Source of the DNA: Mya arenaria
Lineage: Eukaryota; Mollusca; Bivalvia; Myida; Myidae
Reading direction: 5' to 3'
Assembly: GCF_026914265.1 (NCBI RefSeq)
Contig: NC_069123.1
Span: forward strand, 52,274,949 to 52,338,948
DNA length: 64,000 nucleotides
Each line of letters opens with the position of its first letter. Positions within the stretch are counted from its first letter, which is position 1. The translations under genes and the position numbers were made by a program. Shown one piece after another: positions 23,755-37,800 of the stretch. The notes beneath the pieces were generated by a model. It worked only from the letters and a program-made list of their open reading frames with translations, did no database searches and was not told the DNA's origin.

Positions 23755-25765
23755 CAAGAGGCCCATAAAGGCCCAAGCTCTAATGGCATGGCTGCTGTGG
23801 TTATTTTCAATCCAGAGCATGTGTGTATAGGTAGATGGCAACATACATTATGTACTAGTTTATTTGGAACATTTTATTTGGGTTAGCTGAAATTGTTGCA
23901 TGTTCAACATGTGAGGACAGAAAATGTAGATAGCAGATTAGTTTATGTTGCTTCAAAAATAAAAAAGAAGGTCAAAAAGTCACTTTCAACGTAATCTTAC
24001 ATTGATATTTGTTTTCAAAACCATACACATGGTTCAAATTTCATTGCTGTAAATAAAAATAACAAAGTAGGTCAAAAGGTCCTAGTTGAGGTCATCCAAG
24101 CAGGTTCCAAATTTCATTGCTGTAGCTTCAGTGGGCAATCGTATGAAATTACATGACCAATATCAAAGGTCTGGGCATTGTAGGTTGAGACCAGTTTTTC
24201 TTATAAAAGTCCATAGCAAACTTGTGACTCCTGAGGCAGGGCCAGTTTTGACCCTAGGGACATAATTTGAACAATCTTGGTTGAGGATCACTATTTAATA
24301 GCACATACAAACTATCAAGGGTTTGAGCCTAGCATTTCCAGATGAGTAGAATTTCAAAGATTGCCCTAAATAAGTCTATGGAACACAGGGGTGTGGCCAG
24401 TTTTTACTCCAGGGGCATAATTTGAACAAACGTGCAAAATCAATTATGTACAGATAGATGCATGAATGATACACACTAGCCATCACATAAGCTCTTCTGA
24501 GCTCAAGCCAGTAGAGCTAAAATCAAGACCCTCTTAAACTGTAATTTTCAACTCTTAAACAATATGAATACAAAAATGATGCAATATGTGCCCACCAAAA
24601 CAATAAAAAAGTCAAAATTGAAACATTAACAAGAAACCAGGATTCCAATGATTGACATAAGAACTTCAGCCTTTGTTGTGAGATTCAGTTTCAGTTTCGT
24701 CACAATATGTCAACTTAAACTTAAGGTAATCAGTACCAAATGGTTATCTATTTTTAGCAACAGTGACCTTGACCCTAGGGGCGCCAAACAAAATCCACTG
24801 AAAGGTCTTCATAAACTCTTCCTATCTATCTAAAAAATGTGGTTTTCAAATGCAAAAAAAGAGTCAAAATCTAATGTTTAAACTCAAAGTGGCACAAAAA
24901 CAGCAACTTTTTTATTTGATCAAGGACCAAAAAATTATATTTAGGATAATATGGAGTTATGTACCCTAATTGTGTGATGGCCACAAACAACTGTAAAGTA
25001 TTAAGCGAATTAAATGAAGGGTATAAAAGTAATTTTAGAACATCTCAACTTTGACAAAAATTAAACTGGACAAAATGTGCCCTAAAATTTTAACCTCAGT
25101 TCCTAAGTCAATAAGGGGCCATTATTTGTATTCAAGATAAAATGGTGTGATGTAACCTAACTTAAAGATGGTCGTCAATAAATGTGTGAAGTATTAAGTC
25201 AATTGAAATGAAGGCTTTAGAAGTAATTAGTAAAAACCCCAACTTGCCCTAAAACTTGAAACTGACAAAATGTGCCTTAACACTTTAACCTAAGTTCCTA
25301 AGTCAATCAGGAGCCATAATTTGTATTTAGGATAATATGGAGTTATGCAACCTCATTTTGTGATTGTCCTAAAATACCGTGTGAAGTATAAAGTGATTTA
25401 AATGAAGGGTATTGGGAGTAATAAGTGAAAATACCATATTCTCCTAAATATTCAACCGTACATCAACGCAGACAAGTAGAAAAGCCTCCTTATTCATCGA
25501 AAAGTCGAACTTAAATAGGCTGCCTCCCTTAGACTGTTATTTTTTACCCGGCAACAATAGCAATCTTGATAATTTCAAGGACCATAATCCAGTTATGCAT
25601 GGGAATGTCTGGCTGTTTTTTCCAAAAGAACCGAGGTCTCATGGACATCTAACCACTGGATAAGTGTAAAATCTGTATTGTGTTTACAAGCAATTGTTTA
25701 CAGTCACACAGACCACATCCACATACCCCCCACCATCGCAATAGCTCTTCTGGCCTTTGGCCAGT
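23755..25765 (+). repeat. Composite bivalve repeat with GGCCxxAAGGCC-type ends
   Basis: It starts AAGAGGCCCATAAAGGCCCA. At its right end is the roughly inverted CTCTTCTGGCCTTTGGCCAG; a related CTCTTCTGAGCTCAAG lies at about 24492. The interior has about 200-bp diverged units with CTAAGTCAATAAGGGGCCAT and GGAGTTATGYA blocks, which recur at 60990-61590. Probably more than one insertion. Non-coding. Confidence 0.5.
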
Positions 25766-25927
25766 AGAACTAAACATTGACACAAAACTGATTTATATAA
25801 AATCTTAAAACTAAATGTTGATGCTAATGCAAATAAGCAAAATGTTGACTTAGAACAGTGGAGAACAGGTGATCATAATAGATCGGCACATGCACTTTAT
25901 GCTCAGATGAGCCATTAAAATTTCATG

Positions 25928-25933
25928 TTTATT
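25928..25933 (-). other. Candidate polyadenylation signal of TMEM94
   Basis: AATAAA on the minus strand 224 bp after the stop codon at 26157-26159. It is the first canonical hexamer I see downstream, but AT-rich sequence makes chance matches likely. Confidence 0.3.
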
Positions 25934-26156
25934 ATATATTTTGGCAATAGTTAATTAATGAGAAATAAACATAATTCACAGTGTTTTTTCTTTCGCAATC
26001 ATCTATAAAAATATAAATCATTCATAAAAAAGTAAATAATATATATGTGCATGAAAAAGACATTGGGTAAAAATACTACAGAAGGCCACAGATGGTACAA
26101 CAATCCCTACATTAGCACTGACAAAAAACAACCACATGAGTACAAAATAATTTCCA

Positions 26157-29100
26157 TTAAAATGGAGAATTCATTCCAAGCTTTGTTCCAAAGTTCAGCC
26201 TTGCTCTTTTTTGATATCTGACTGCAACCCTGAAATTCAATAGAATATTCCATATACTGTAGTGTTTCTATACATCTAAAGGTTTATTTTTAATCCTTGA
26301 ATAAGCATTTATGTCTACTAACAGAATTAGTTATTTTAATTACCTCACAAAAATTCAAAATTAAGTGTTATTAAACCTAAAACTAATATTATTATTTTTT
26401 AAAGGAAATTTCCAATCCCATAGCATGTGTGTCATCAATGATTTAGACGAGACAACTTACTTGATCTCTCTGTGTTTGACAAGCTCATTGATGACAATCA
26501 TAATGAGAGGGAATGAGAGGCCAAGAGCCCATACAGCCGGGTGAAGGTCGGACAGAGACATTGTGTATTGCACTTCTCCGCTACGCACATATGTATCACA
26601 GACACAGAATATTGCTTGTCCACACAACCTGCAATGTGAGGGGAAAGTTACTTGATAATAAATTTCAATTTGATGCATTTATTTTCTATAGGCCTCCAGC
26701 CAAGACATCATACTTTCTAGCTTTTTGTACATCAATAATAAAAAAAAATGTATGGAAAATAAGTTTTGCTGTCTGAAATTCTGAACAAGAGCTATGTCAG
26801 GCAAAAGCTATTGTTCTCCTGTTGTTGTTGTTCTGTTTTTTAGTCAGGGGTTTTAAAGCCACAGATATAAACCTTGTTAAATATGTCCACATTGTCTAAG
26901 TTTCATAAGAATATTTTCAACAACTTTTAAGTTACGGCCAAGATTAATACTTTCCCACTATGATGCCGATAACGAAACCAAGGCTATCACAATCCCTCCA
27001 CCCCATCCTTAAAAAACTTACTTTTAAAGCCAGTAGTTTGTATACAGGAAACATTTTTATTTTTTTAAAAACCCAACAAATTTGACTTATGGTCAGCAGG
27101 GTATCAAATACTATAGATCTAGAACATATCACAAACGTTAAGTACATACAGTAGAGGTGTGATAGTTAGCCAGAGTCTGTTGGTGGCGGGACATTGCTGC
27201 CACAGGTGGTCCTTCCAGTGGATAAAACTTAGTGATATGATCTCTGAAACACAACAAATTCCAAAGAATAAACAAGAAATCATAATTGTTTTCATAAAAA
27301 AACCCTGTTAACTACAGCCAATGATGGGGGTCCTCACTTTAACACTGTTAACTACAGCCAATGATGGGGGGTCCTCACTTTAACGCTGTTAACTACAGCC
27401 AATGATGAGGGTCCTCACTTTAACACTGATAACTACAGCCAATGATGGGGGTCCTCACTTTAACACTGATTATTGCAGTGGATGAAGGGTTACTCACTAT
27501 ACCACTGTTTATTACTATACCACTGTTTACTACAGTGGATGACGGGTTACTCACTATACCACTGTTTATTACAGTGGATGAAGGGTTACTCACTATACCA
27601 CTGTTTATTACAGTGGATGAAGGGTTACTCACTATACCACTGTTTATTACAGTGGATGAAGGGTTACTCACTATACCACTGTTTATTACAGTGGATGAAG
27701 GGTTACTCACTATACCACTGTTTATTACAGTGGATGAAGGGTTACTCACTAAACCACTGTTTATTACAGTGGATGAAGGGTTACTCACTATACCACTGTT
27801 TACTACAGTGGATGAAGGGTTACTCACTATACCACTGTTTATTACAGTGGATGAAGGGTTACTCACTATACCACTGTTTATTACTATACCACTGTTTACT
27901 ACAGTGGATGAAGGGTTACTCACTATACCACTGTTTACTACAGTGGATGAAGGGTTACTCACTTTAACACTGTTTATTACTATACCACTGTTTACTACAG
28001 TGGATGAAGGGTTACTCACTATACCACTGTTTACTACAGTGGATGAAGGGTTACTCACTATACCACTGTTTATTACTATACCACTGTTTACTACAGTGGA
28101 TGAAGGGTTACTCACTATACCACTGTTTACTACAGTGGATGAAGGGTTACTCACTTTAACACTGATTATTGCAGTGGATGAAGGGTTACTCACTATACCA
28201 CTGTTTATTACTATACCACTGTTTACTACAGTGGATGAAGGGTTACTCACTATACCACTGTTTATTACAGTGGATGAAGGGTTACTCACTATACCACTGT
28301 TTATTACAGTGGATGAAGGGTTACTCACTATACCACTGTTTATTACAGTGGATGAAGGGTTACTCACTAAACCACTGTTTATTACAGTGGATGAAGGGTT
28401 ACTCACTATACCACTGTTTACTACAGTGGATGAAGGGTTACTCACTATACCACTGTTTATTACAGTGGATGAAGGGTTACTCACTATACCACTGTTTATT
28501 ACAGTGGATGAAGGGTTACTCACTAAACCACTGTTTACTACAGTGGATGAAGGGTTACTCACTAAACCACTGTTTACTACAGTGGATGAAGGTTTACTCA
28601 CTAAACCACTGTTTACTACAGTGGATGAAGGGTTACTCACTAAACCACTGTTTACTACAGTGGATGAAGGTTTACTCACTATACCACTGTTTACTACAGT
28701 GGATGAAGGGTTACTCACTATACCACTGTTTACTACAGTGGATGAAGGGTTACTCACTATACCACTGTTTATTACTAAACCACTGTTTACTACAGTGGAT
28801 GACGGTTTACTCACTATACCACTGTTTATTACAGTGGATGAAGGGTTACTCACTAAACCACTGTTTACTACAGTGGATGAAGGGTTACTCACTAAACCAC
28901 TGTTTACTACAGTGGATGAAGGTTTACTCACTATACCACTGTTTACTACAGTGGATGAAGGGTTACTCACTATACCACTGTTTATTACAGTGGATGAAGG
29001 GTTACTCACTATACCACTGTTTATTACAGTGGATGAAGGGTTACTCACTATACCACTGTTTATTACAGTGGATGAAGGGTTACTCACTATACCACTGTTT

Positions 29101-31898
29101 ACTACAGTGGATGAAGGGTTACTCACTTTAACACTGATTATTGCAGTGGATGAAGGGTTACTCACTATACCACTGTTTATTACTATACCACTGTTTACTA
29201 CAGTGGATGAAGGGTTACTCACTATACCACTGTTTATTACAGTGGATGAAGGGTTACTCACTATACCACTGTTTATTACAGTGGATGAAGGGTTACTCAC
29301 TATACCACTGTTTATTACAGTGGATGAAGGGTTACTCACTAAACCACTGTTTATTACAGTGGATGAAGGGTTACTCACTATACCACTGTTTATTACAGTG
29401 GATGAAGGGTTACTCACTATACCACTGTTTATTACAGTGGATGAAGGGTTACTCACTATACCACTGTTTACTACAGTGGATGAAGGGTTACTCACTATAC
29501 CACTGTTTACTACAGTGGATGACGGTTTACTCACTATACCACTGTTTATTACAGTGGATGAAGGGTTACTCACTATACCACTGTTTATTACAGTGGATGA
29601 AGGGTTACTCACTATACCACTGTTTATTACAGTGGATGAAGGGTTACTCACTATACCACTGTTTATTACAGTGGATGAAGGGTTACTCACTAAACCACTG
29701 TTTACTACAGTGGATGAAGGGTTACTCACTAAACCACTGTTTACTACAGTGGATGAAGGGTTACTCACTAAACCACTGTTTACTACAGTGGATGAAGGGT
29801 TACTCACTATACCACTGTTTATTACAGTGGATGAAGGGTTACTCACTAAACCACTGTTTACTACAGTGGATGAAGGGTTACTCACTAAACCACTGTTTAT
29901 TACAGTGGATGAAGGGTTACTCACTAAACCACTGTTTACTACAGTGGATGAAGGGTTACTCACTATACCACTGTTTATTACAGTGGATGAAGGGTTACTC
30001 ACTATACCACTGTTTATTACTATACCACTGTTTACTACAGTGGATGACGGTTTACTCACTATACCACTGTTTATTACAGTGGATGAAGGGTTACTCACTA
30101 TACCACTGTTTATTACAGTGGATGAAGGGTTACTCACTATACCACTGTTTATTACAGTGGATGAAGGGTTACTCACTATACCACTGTTTATTACAGTGGA
30201 TGAAGGGTTACTCACTATACCACTGTTTATTACAGTGGATGAAGGGTTACTCACTATACCACTGTTTATTACAGTGGATGAAGGGTTACTCACTATACCA
30301 CTGTTTATTACAGTTGATGATAGGGTTACTCACTATACCACTGTTTATTACAGTGGATGAAGGGTTACTCATTATAACAGCCTATAAAGGGAGTACTTGA
30401 TAAACCACTGTTAATTACAGCCAGCAAAGGGTTACTCGCTCATTATACCAATGTTTAATACAGCCTATGAAGGGGATTACCACTATACCACTTTTTTATA
30501 GCAGGGGTGAAGGGAGTACTTGCTATACCACTGTTTATTACAAGAGGTAAAGAGGGTACTCAATATACCACTGTATATTACAGTGGTTGAAGGGGGTACT
30601 TGCTTAACCACTATTTAAAACAGCCAGTAAAGTGGGTACTCACCAAAGTAGAGCACAAGAAGGAAGATGAAGATGTTTTGAGCAAGCACCAGGCCACCAG
30701 AATATGCCTCCACCCAGGGTCTCTCGTCCGACAATGTCTCACTTCTGGTTGAATGAATAAAGAATCTTACAAGATTAGACTATCAAACAATGTTTTTAAC
30801 TGAAACTACAAGAGAAATCACAATACAAATGTAAAAATAAAAATTATCAACTTAAAACAAATCTTATCTTGGATGTCAAACCAAAGCTGAAATGTTACAA
30901 TGGGTAACAAGATAAAAGTCTATCAGTTAAAAACAGTTTCCTTATCTTTATAATTAATATCAAAAGGCATGTACCTGAAGTCAAACACAGCGCAGTTAGT
31001 GTGGCTGTGTGTGTGTGCGAGTGTCTGGCAGTATGAGTGCAGTGTGAGGCCATAACAGATCAACGCAACTGCAACGGGCAGACCAAACCGCAACACATAG
31101 TACACCGTGAACCTCACTATCATCTGACAGAGGGAATAAGCAAAGGAAATGTAAATACAGAGAAAATACCCAAGAAGCCTTCATAAGGTCATAAATAAAA
31201 TGCATATATTGAACATTAAATATTACAGGTTGAGAGATTAACCAAACTTAAGTAGCTTTCTTGCAATGTATATCAATAAATTTAAGATCAAATGATATTG
31301 AATAAAGAATTGTCCTTCACTACTGAAAAACAGAATTTAAGGTCAACAAACCTCATTAGAAAGATGGCTGTTATTCTTGCTAGTGGCAAGGGACATAACT
31401 CTGTGGTCGACGGGATTTCCCATCATTGTGAGGCCCAGCAGAGGTATGACTATAAGGACGAGCCAGAGGAGGTGCTGAGGGGGTAGCAGGGTGGGAAGCT
31501 GGACAACACTGGACACCAACTGACCACCCGTCACTGACAAGCTGCAGCACAGCATGAAGTAGAAACAGTTGCGCAGACACATCAGCTGGTTCCGCGCCTG
31601 TTAACGAAAAACATGGTGTCTAATCCATGTACACTGAATTGCTGAGCTGTTTCATTACAAAATGCTCTTTTCATACAATTATGTGAACAAATAAAAAAAT
31701 ATATCACTTAGCAAGTACCCCACCTCTGCAATGAGATGTATAAGGCTGATATTTCCATCCTTGTTGATGATGATGGGGCATATGACACTGATGAAAGAGC
31801 TAGCCAGCTGGAGGGGGGTGGGGAAGTCCTGGTCCCACAGTAGGCTGGGGGGTGGTTGCTGCAAACACACCTGGGGACACAATGGCTCAAGGGCCAGA
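26157..31898 (-). CDS. TMEM94: TMEM94 exons 15-21 (C-terminal membrane domain and GMN tail)
   Basis: Exons: 31724-31898, 31352-31597, 30975-31123, 30644-30744, 27150-27243, 26461-26628 and 26157-26229. They encode SLALEPLCPQVC, the regulatory-looking ISLIHLIAE helix, and about six hydrophobic segments (in exons 16, 17, 18, 19/20 and 20). The final exon is short: a basic VRYQKRARL stretch and then KLGMNSPF and TAA. GMN is the triplet known from CorA/Mrs2 Mg2+ channels and reported as a feature of ERMA. Exon 18's donor GTGAGTACCC is the first copy of the 39-bp tandem array that fills the next intron. Confidence 0.95.
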
Positions 31899-34800
31899 CT
31901 GAAATTCATATGGTACAGGGGCTGAATTAAATATGCAAACATCTTAGATTGGTCTTAATAGAAAAGCAAAACCTGTGTGTTCAATTTCTACAATAAAATC
32001 AATCAACCAGAATGGAATCATTGAGGCTTGTCTACTAAAAAGGATAAGTACAATATTGCATAAGGCCTCAGGCAAACATTTATGAAGTAATCCCTGTCTA
32101 CACTCATATCAAAGAATGTTTAGATGTGTGATACCATCAAGTACCTGCAGTCTGCCCTGAGGAAGAGGGGCGTGTTCTGGGTGTTAGCGGAGCTGCCGAC
32201 ACATAGCACCACCTCACCATGCTCCTGCATTATCTGGATCATCTCCCCAGTTGCTGCAAAAAATACACATACTGAAATGAGTTGTAATAAAAACAATCTA
32301 TATAAAAAGAACAATAGCTGTAATGGAGAAAATGTGTCAAGTGTTGAACAAAATTCCAAAAAGTCATAAAAACTAGCATAATACAGGGCTTGTGCAAATT
32401 TCAACCTCTGAAAAACAATTTCAACAGATCGCAAAATCAAATTTACGGTTCGCAACAAGTTTGAAAGAAAATAGCTGGATCTAGTTTGTTTCTTTTGATG
32501 ATAATCAGGAGCGTGACAATGTTTGTGGCAAAAATCCTTCTAATCCACCAGAAAGATGTTGGAAAGCTCATCCTCAATAAAATGATCAGTTTTGTGTGTT
32601 TTTTTTCAATTTCAATCTTTGTTTAATTTCTTTGCTCTTCTTTCTTTGTTTACTAATACAACTAAATGGTTATGTCATGCCACCCCCGGTGATATTCTTT
32701 GATTAATGTATGCTTACTTTCTGGTGAGCAGTCAGTGAAAAGATTCACCAGTAGAGGAACATTGTCAATACTGCTCAGATGTGGGCGGATGTTCTCTATG
32801 CCTCGAGGTAGCTTGGCCTAGGAATTGAATACAAGAAAATTAAAGGTTAATAATCTACAGGGATTTTGGATGCTTACACATTTATTTATAAACACGCCAT
32901 GAAAAATCAATTGCGTATGCAGTTGAACCAAATTATATGCAGCACCGAATACATGCATCCAGAGATGAAACTTTTTGTTCTCAGGTCTACTTAAGTGATT
33001 TGCCTAAGTCTGTGCTAGCTGTACATACCCTGTTGTCAAATGCAAGGCTGTCCTCAGTGTTCTCTGTGATGTAGCTGGAGGCATGCCGGGACAGCTCCTC
33101 CTCCTCCCCCATCCAGCTGTATTCCCCACCGCTCAGTAATGCCTCATCCTCATACTCGCCTGGAGAACAGGAATAGTTAAGATTAGTACTTATATATATG
33201 TTGGAGGAGCCAGCTGTATTCCCCACCACACAATAATGCCTCATCATCGTCCTCATCTGGAGAACAGGTACATTTATCATTAGTACTTTTATACATGTCA
33301 GAGAAGCCAGCTGTATTCCCCACCACACAATAATGCCTCGTCATCGTCCTCATCTGGAGAACAGGATTAGTTAACATTTGTGCTGTTATGTACAAAACTG
33401 GAACATGATAGCTGTCATTTTGTCTTTAAAACACTGAAGAAAAATGTCTGGAGAGAAAGCACAATTTTAAATCATAACACTTCATTTGACCTTTGAGTAA
33501 TTACACAGCAAACACTAATTGTCATGCAGTCTTGTTCAGTCACCAAATTTATCATGTTCAAATCCAAATAATTGATCCATGACCATGTTTTGTCGTCTTA
33601 TTAAATGTGGTTTGTCAATCTGATTCATTTAATAAAACTTAAACATCAAAGTGCAGGGTGTGACACTAACTCTTACCTGGTGACCCGAAACACCATTTTT
33701 TTTTTACAAAATTACCACAGCCAATTTGCTAGGGAACCCGCTAGAGTCATCAGATAAAAAAACTTTAAAAACTGTACTCCGGGTCGGCAATCTCTGCATT
33801 ATAGATTTTATAAAGTACATACAGACCAGCCAGTCTCTGTTAAAAATGCTATGATTATCTGATGATTAAGATAACTGTCAGCACTTTATTATATGAATAA
33901 TCATTGAATAATGACATAATTTTAAATAAAGTCACAACAAAATAACAGACCTGTTCTGTTTGTTGAACTTAAGGATAATCGAGAATTCTTCCCCACATTT
34001 TTGTGATGTGAATAATGTCATTAATTTTTCGCAATGTGGCAATTGTAAGCAGTGCATTAGAGCCATTTCCCAAATAGAAAAAAGTTTAATGAGAACGGGC
34101 TTCAAAAAGGCTATGGATTGATTTTAAGTTTATTTAATTACAATAAATTATAACTTATGTTCAAAAACATATTGTTTATTAAACGGAAACAACACTTTTA
34201 TATCATAACACAACAACTAAAGCATTATGGTTTATCATTCATTTCAATGAAGTTTCAATTATACCATACCCTGTTTTGTGTTGAGGAGGAGTATCTCTTC
34301 AGTTGTGGCTGTGTGGTAATCCTCCGCTGCCTCCCTCCTCAACCGTCTTGGGCTCACTATTGCTGTCTGTACCTAGATGTCAGGTCAGACGTGAAACTAA
34401 CTTTGATCCAAAAAACTGTGATTTGTTTATGCATAAAAACTCTTTTAATTGTATAATGGGACATAAACAAGAGAAATTTATTTCTAAAATAATCCTACAC
34501 TTTAACAATGAAAATAAAACAAAAATAGGTCTTGCAGTGAGAAAAGGTTAATTGAAACTCTAGTGTCAAGCATTTGTGACTTTGTACCTTTGGTTCAAAT
34601 TTGACTTGTGATGAGCCAAGATGGACAACACTGGGAGCACTGGTACTGATCTTACGCTGAGAGGCCTGCAGGCTGTCCTCTGTGTCACCCGCTGCTGTGT
34701 CCTTATTCCTGCTAACAGGATTACCACTGAAGAAATAAGCTAGTCTGAATGAGATTGTGCCATGCTAATGAAAGGCTACTCCAGCTGATATTGTGACATG

Positions 34801-37800
34801 GCAATGAAAGGGTACTCCAGCTGAGATTGTGACATGGTTACAAAAGGGAATTCCAGCTGAGATTGTGACATGGTTACGAAAGGGTACTCCAGCTGAGATT
34901 GTGACATGGTTACGAAAGGGTACTCGAGCTGAGATTGTGACATGGTTACGAAAGGGAATTCCAGCTGAGATTGTGACATGGTTACGAAAGGGTACTCCAG
35001 CTGAGATTGTGACATGGTAATGAAAGGGTACTCCAGCTGTGATTGTGACATGGCAATAATAGGGTACTCCAGCTGAGATTGTGACATGGTTACGAAAGGG
35101 TTCTCCAGCCGTGATTGTGACATGGTAATGATAGGGTACTCCAGCTGAGATTGTGACATGGTAATGAAAGGGTTCTCCAGCTGTGATTGTGACATGGTAA
35201 TGAAAGGGTTCTCCAGCTGTGATTGTGACATGGTTACGAAAGGGTACTCCAGCTGTGATTGTGACATGGTTACGAAAGGGTACTCCAGCTGTGATTGTGA
35301 CATGGTTACGAAAGGGTACTCCAGCTGTGATTGTGACATGGTAATGAAAGGGTACTCCAGCTGAGATTGTGACATGATAATGAAAGGGAACTCCAGCTGA
35401 GATTGTGACATGGTAATGAAAGGGTACTCCAGCTGAGATTGTGACATGGTTATGAAAGGGTTCTCCAGCTGTGATTGTGACATGATAATGAAAGGGAACT
35501 CCAGCTGAGATTGTGACATGGTTACGAAAGGGTTCTCCAGCTCAGATTGTGACATGGTAACTAAAGGGTACTCCAGCTGAGATTGTGACATGGTTACGAA
35601 AGGGTACTCCAGCTGAGATTGTGACATGGTTACGAAAGGGTACTCCAGCTGAGATTGTGACATGGTTATGAAAGAGTACTCCTGCTGTGATTGTGACATG
35701 GTTACGAAAGGGTACTCCAGCTGAGATTGTGACATGGTTACGAAAGGGTTCTCTAGCTGTGATTGTGACATGGTAATGAAAGGGTTCTCCAGCTGTGATT
35801 GTGACATGATAATGAAAGGGTACTCAAGCTGAGATTGTGACATGGTTACGAAAGGGTACTCCAGCTGAGATTGTGACATGGTTATGAAAGGGTTCTCCAG
35901 CTGAGATTGTGACATGGTTACGAAAGGGTTCTCCAGCTGTGATTGTGATATGGTAATGAAAGGGTTCTCCAGCTGTGACTGTGACATGGTAATGAAAGAG
36001 TTCTCCAGCTGTGATTGTGACATGGTTACCAAAGGGTTCTCCAGCTGAGATTGTGACATGGTAATGAAAGGGTTCTCCAGCTGTGATTGTGACATGGTAA
36101 TGAAAGGGTACTCCAGCTGTGATTGTGACATGGTAATGAAAGGGTTCTCCAGCTGTGATTGTGACATGGTAATGAAAGGGTTCTCCAGCTGTGATTGTGA
36201 CATGGTTACGAAAGGGTTCTCCAGCTGAGATTGTGACATGGTAATGAAAGGGTTCTCCAGCTGTGATTGTGACATGGCAATAATAGGGTACTCCAGCTGA
36301 GATTGTGACATGGTAATGAAAGGGTACTCCAGCTGAGATTGTGACATGGTTACGAAAGGGTTCTCCAGCTGTGATTGTGACATGGTTACGAAAGGGTACT
36401 CCAGCTGAGATTGTGACATGGTAATAAAAGGGTTCTCCAGCTGTGATTGTGACATGGTAATGAAAGGGTTCTCGAGCTGTGATTGTGACATGGTAATGAA
36501 AGGGTTCTCCAGCTGTGATTGTGACATGGTAATGAAAGGGTTCTCCAGCTGTGATTGTGACATGGTTACGAAAGGGTTCTCCAGCTGTGATTGTCACATG
36601 GTAATGATAGGGTACTCCAGCTGAGATTGTGACATGGTAATGAAAGGGTACTCCAGCTGAGATTGTGACATGGTAATGAAAGGGTACTCCAGCTGAGATT
36701 GTGACATGGTTACGAAAGGGTTCTCCAGCTGTGATTGTGACATGGTAATGAAAGGGTTCTCCAGCTGAGATTGTGACATGGTTACGAAAGGGTTCTCCAG
36801 CCGTGATTGTGACATGGTAATGAAAGGGTTCTCCAGCTGAGATTGTGACATGGTAATGAAAGGGTTCTCCAGCTGTGATTGTGACATGGTTACGAAAGGG
36901 TACTCCAGCTGAGATTGTGACATGGTTACGAAAGGAAATTCCAGCTGAGATTGTGACATGGTTACGAAAGGGTACTCCAGCTGAGATTGTGACATGGTAA
37001 TGAAAGGGTACTCCAGCTGAGATTGTGACATGGTTGCGAAAGGGTACTCCAGCTGAGATTGTGACATGGTTACGAAAGGGTTCTCCAGCCGTGATTGTGA
37101 CATGGTAATGATAGGGTACTCCAGCTGAGATTGTGACATGGTAATGAAAGGGTTCTCCAGCTGTGATTGTGACATGGTAATGAAAGGGTTCTCCAGCTGT
37201 GATTGTGACATGATAATGAAAGGGTACTCCAGCTGTGATTGTGACATGGTTACGAAAGGGTACTCCAGCTGTGATTGTGACATGATAATGAAAGGGTACT
37301 CCAGCTGAGATTGTGACATGATAATGAAAGGGTACTCCAGCTGAGATTGTAACATGGTTATGAAAGGGTTCTCCAGCTGTGATTGTGACATGATAATGAA
37401 AGGGAACTCCAGCTGAGATTGTGACATGGTTACGAAAGGGTTCTCCAGCTGAGATTGTGACATGGTAACGAAAGGGTACTCCAGCTGAGATTGTGACATG
37501 GTTACGAAAGGGTACTCCAGCTGAGATTGTGACATGGTTACGAAAGGGTACTCCAGCTGAGATTGTGACATGGTTATGAAAGGGTACTCCAGCTGTGATT
37601 GTAACATGGTTACGAAAGGGTACTCCAGCTGAGATTGTGACATGGTTACGAAAGGGTTCTCTAGCTGTGATTGTGACATGGTAATGAAAGGGTTCTCCAG
37701 CTGTGATTGTGACATGATAATGAAAGGGTACTCAAGCTGAGATTGTGACATGGTTACGAAAGGGTACTCCAGCTGAGATTGTGCCATGGTTATGAAAGGG

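Noticed and set aside
27420..30400. Open frames of about 950 codons on both strands (repeated SNPSSTVINSGIV and DEGLLTIPLFITV)
   Set aside because: They follow from a 39-bp period divisible by three with no stop in several frames; all copies lie inside a spliced intron of TMEM94 and neither frame resembles a protein family.
33183..33395. Frames resembling exon 12 as a separate gene
   Set aside because: They are the extra partial copies of TMEM94 exon 12 reported above and lack donor sites.
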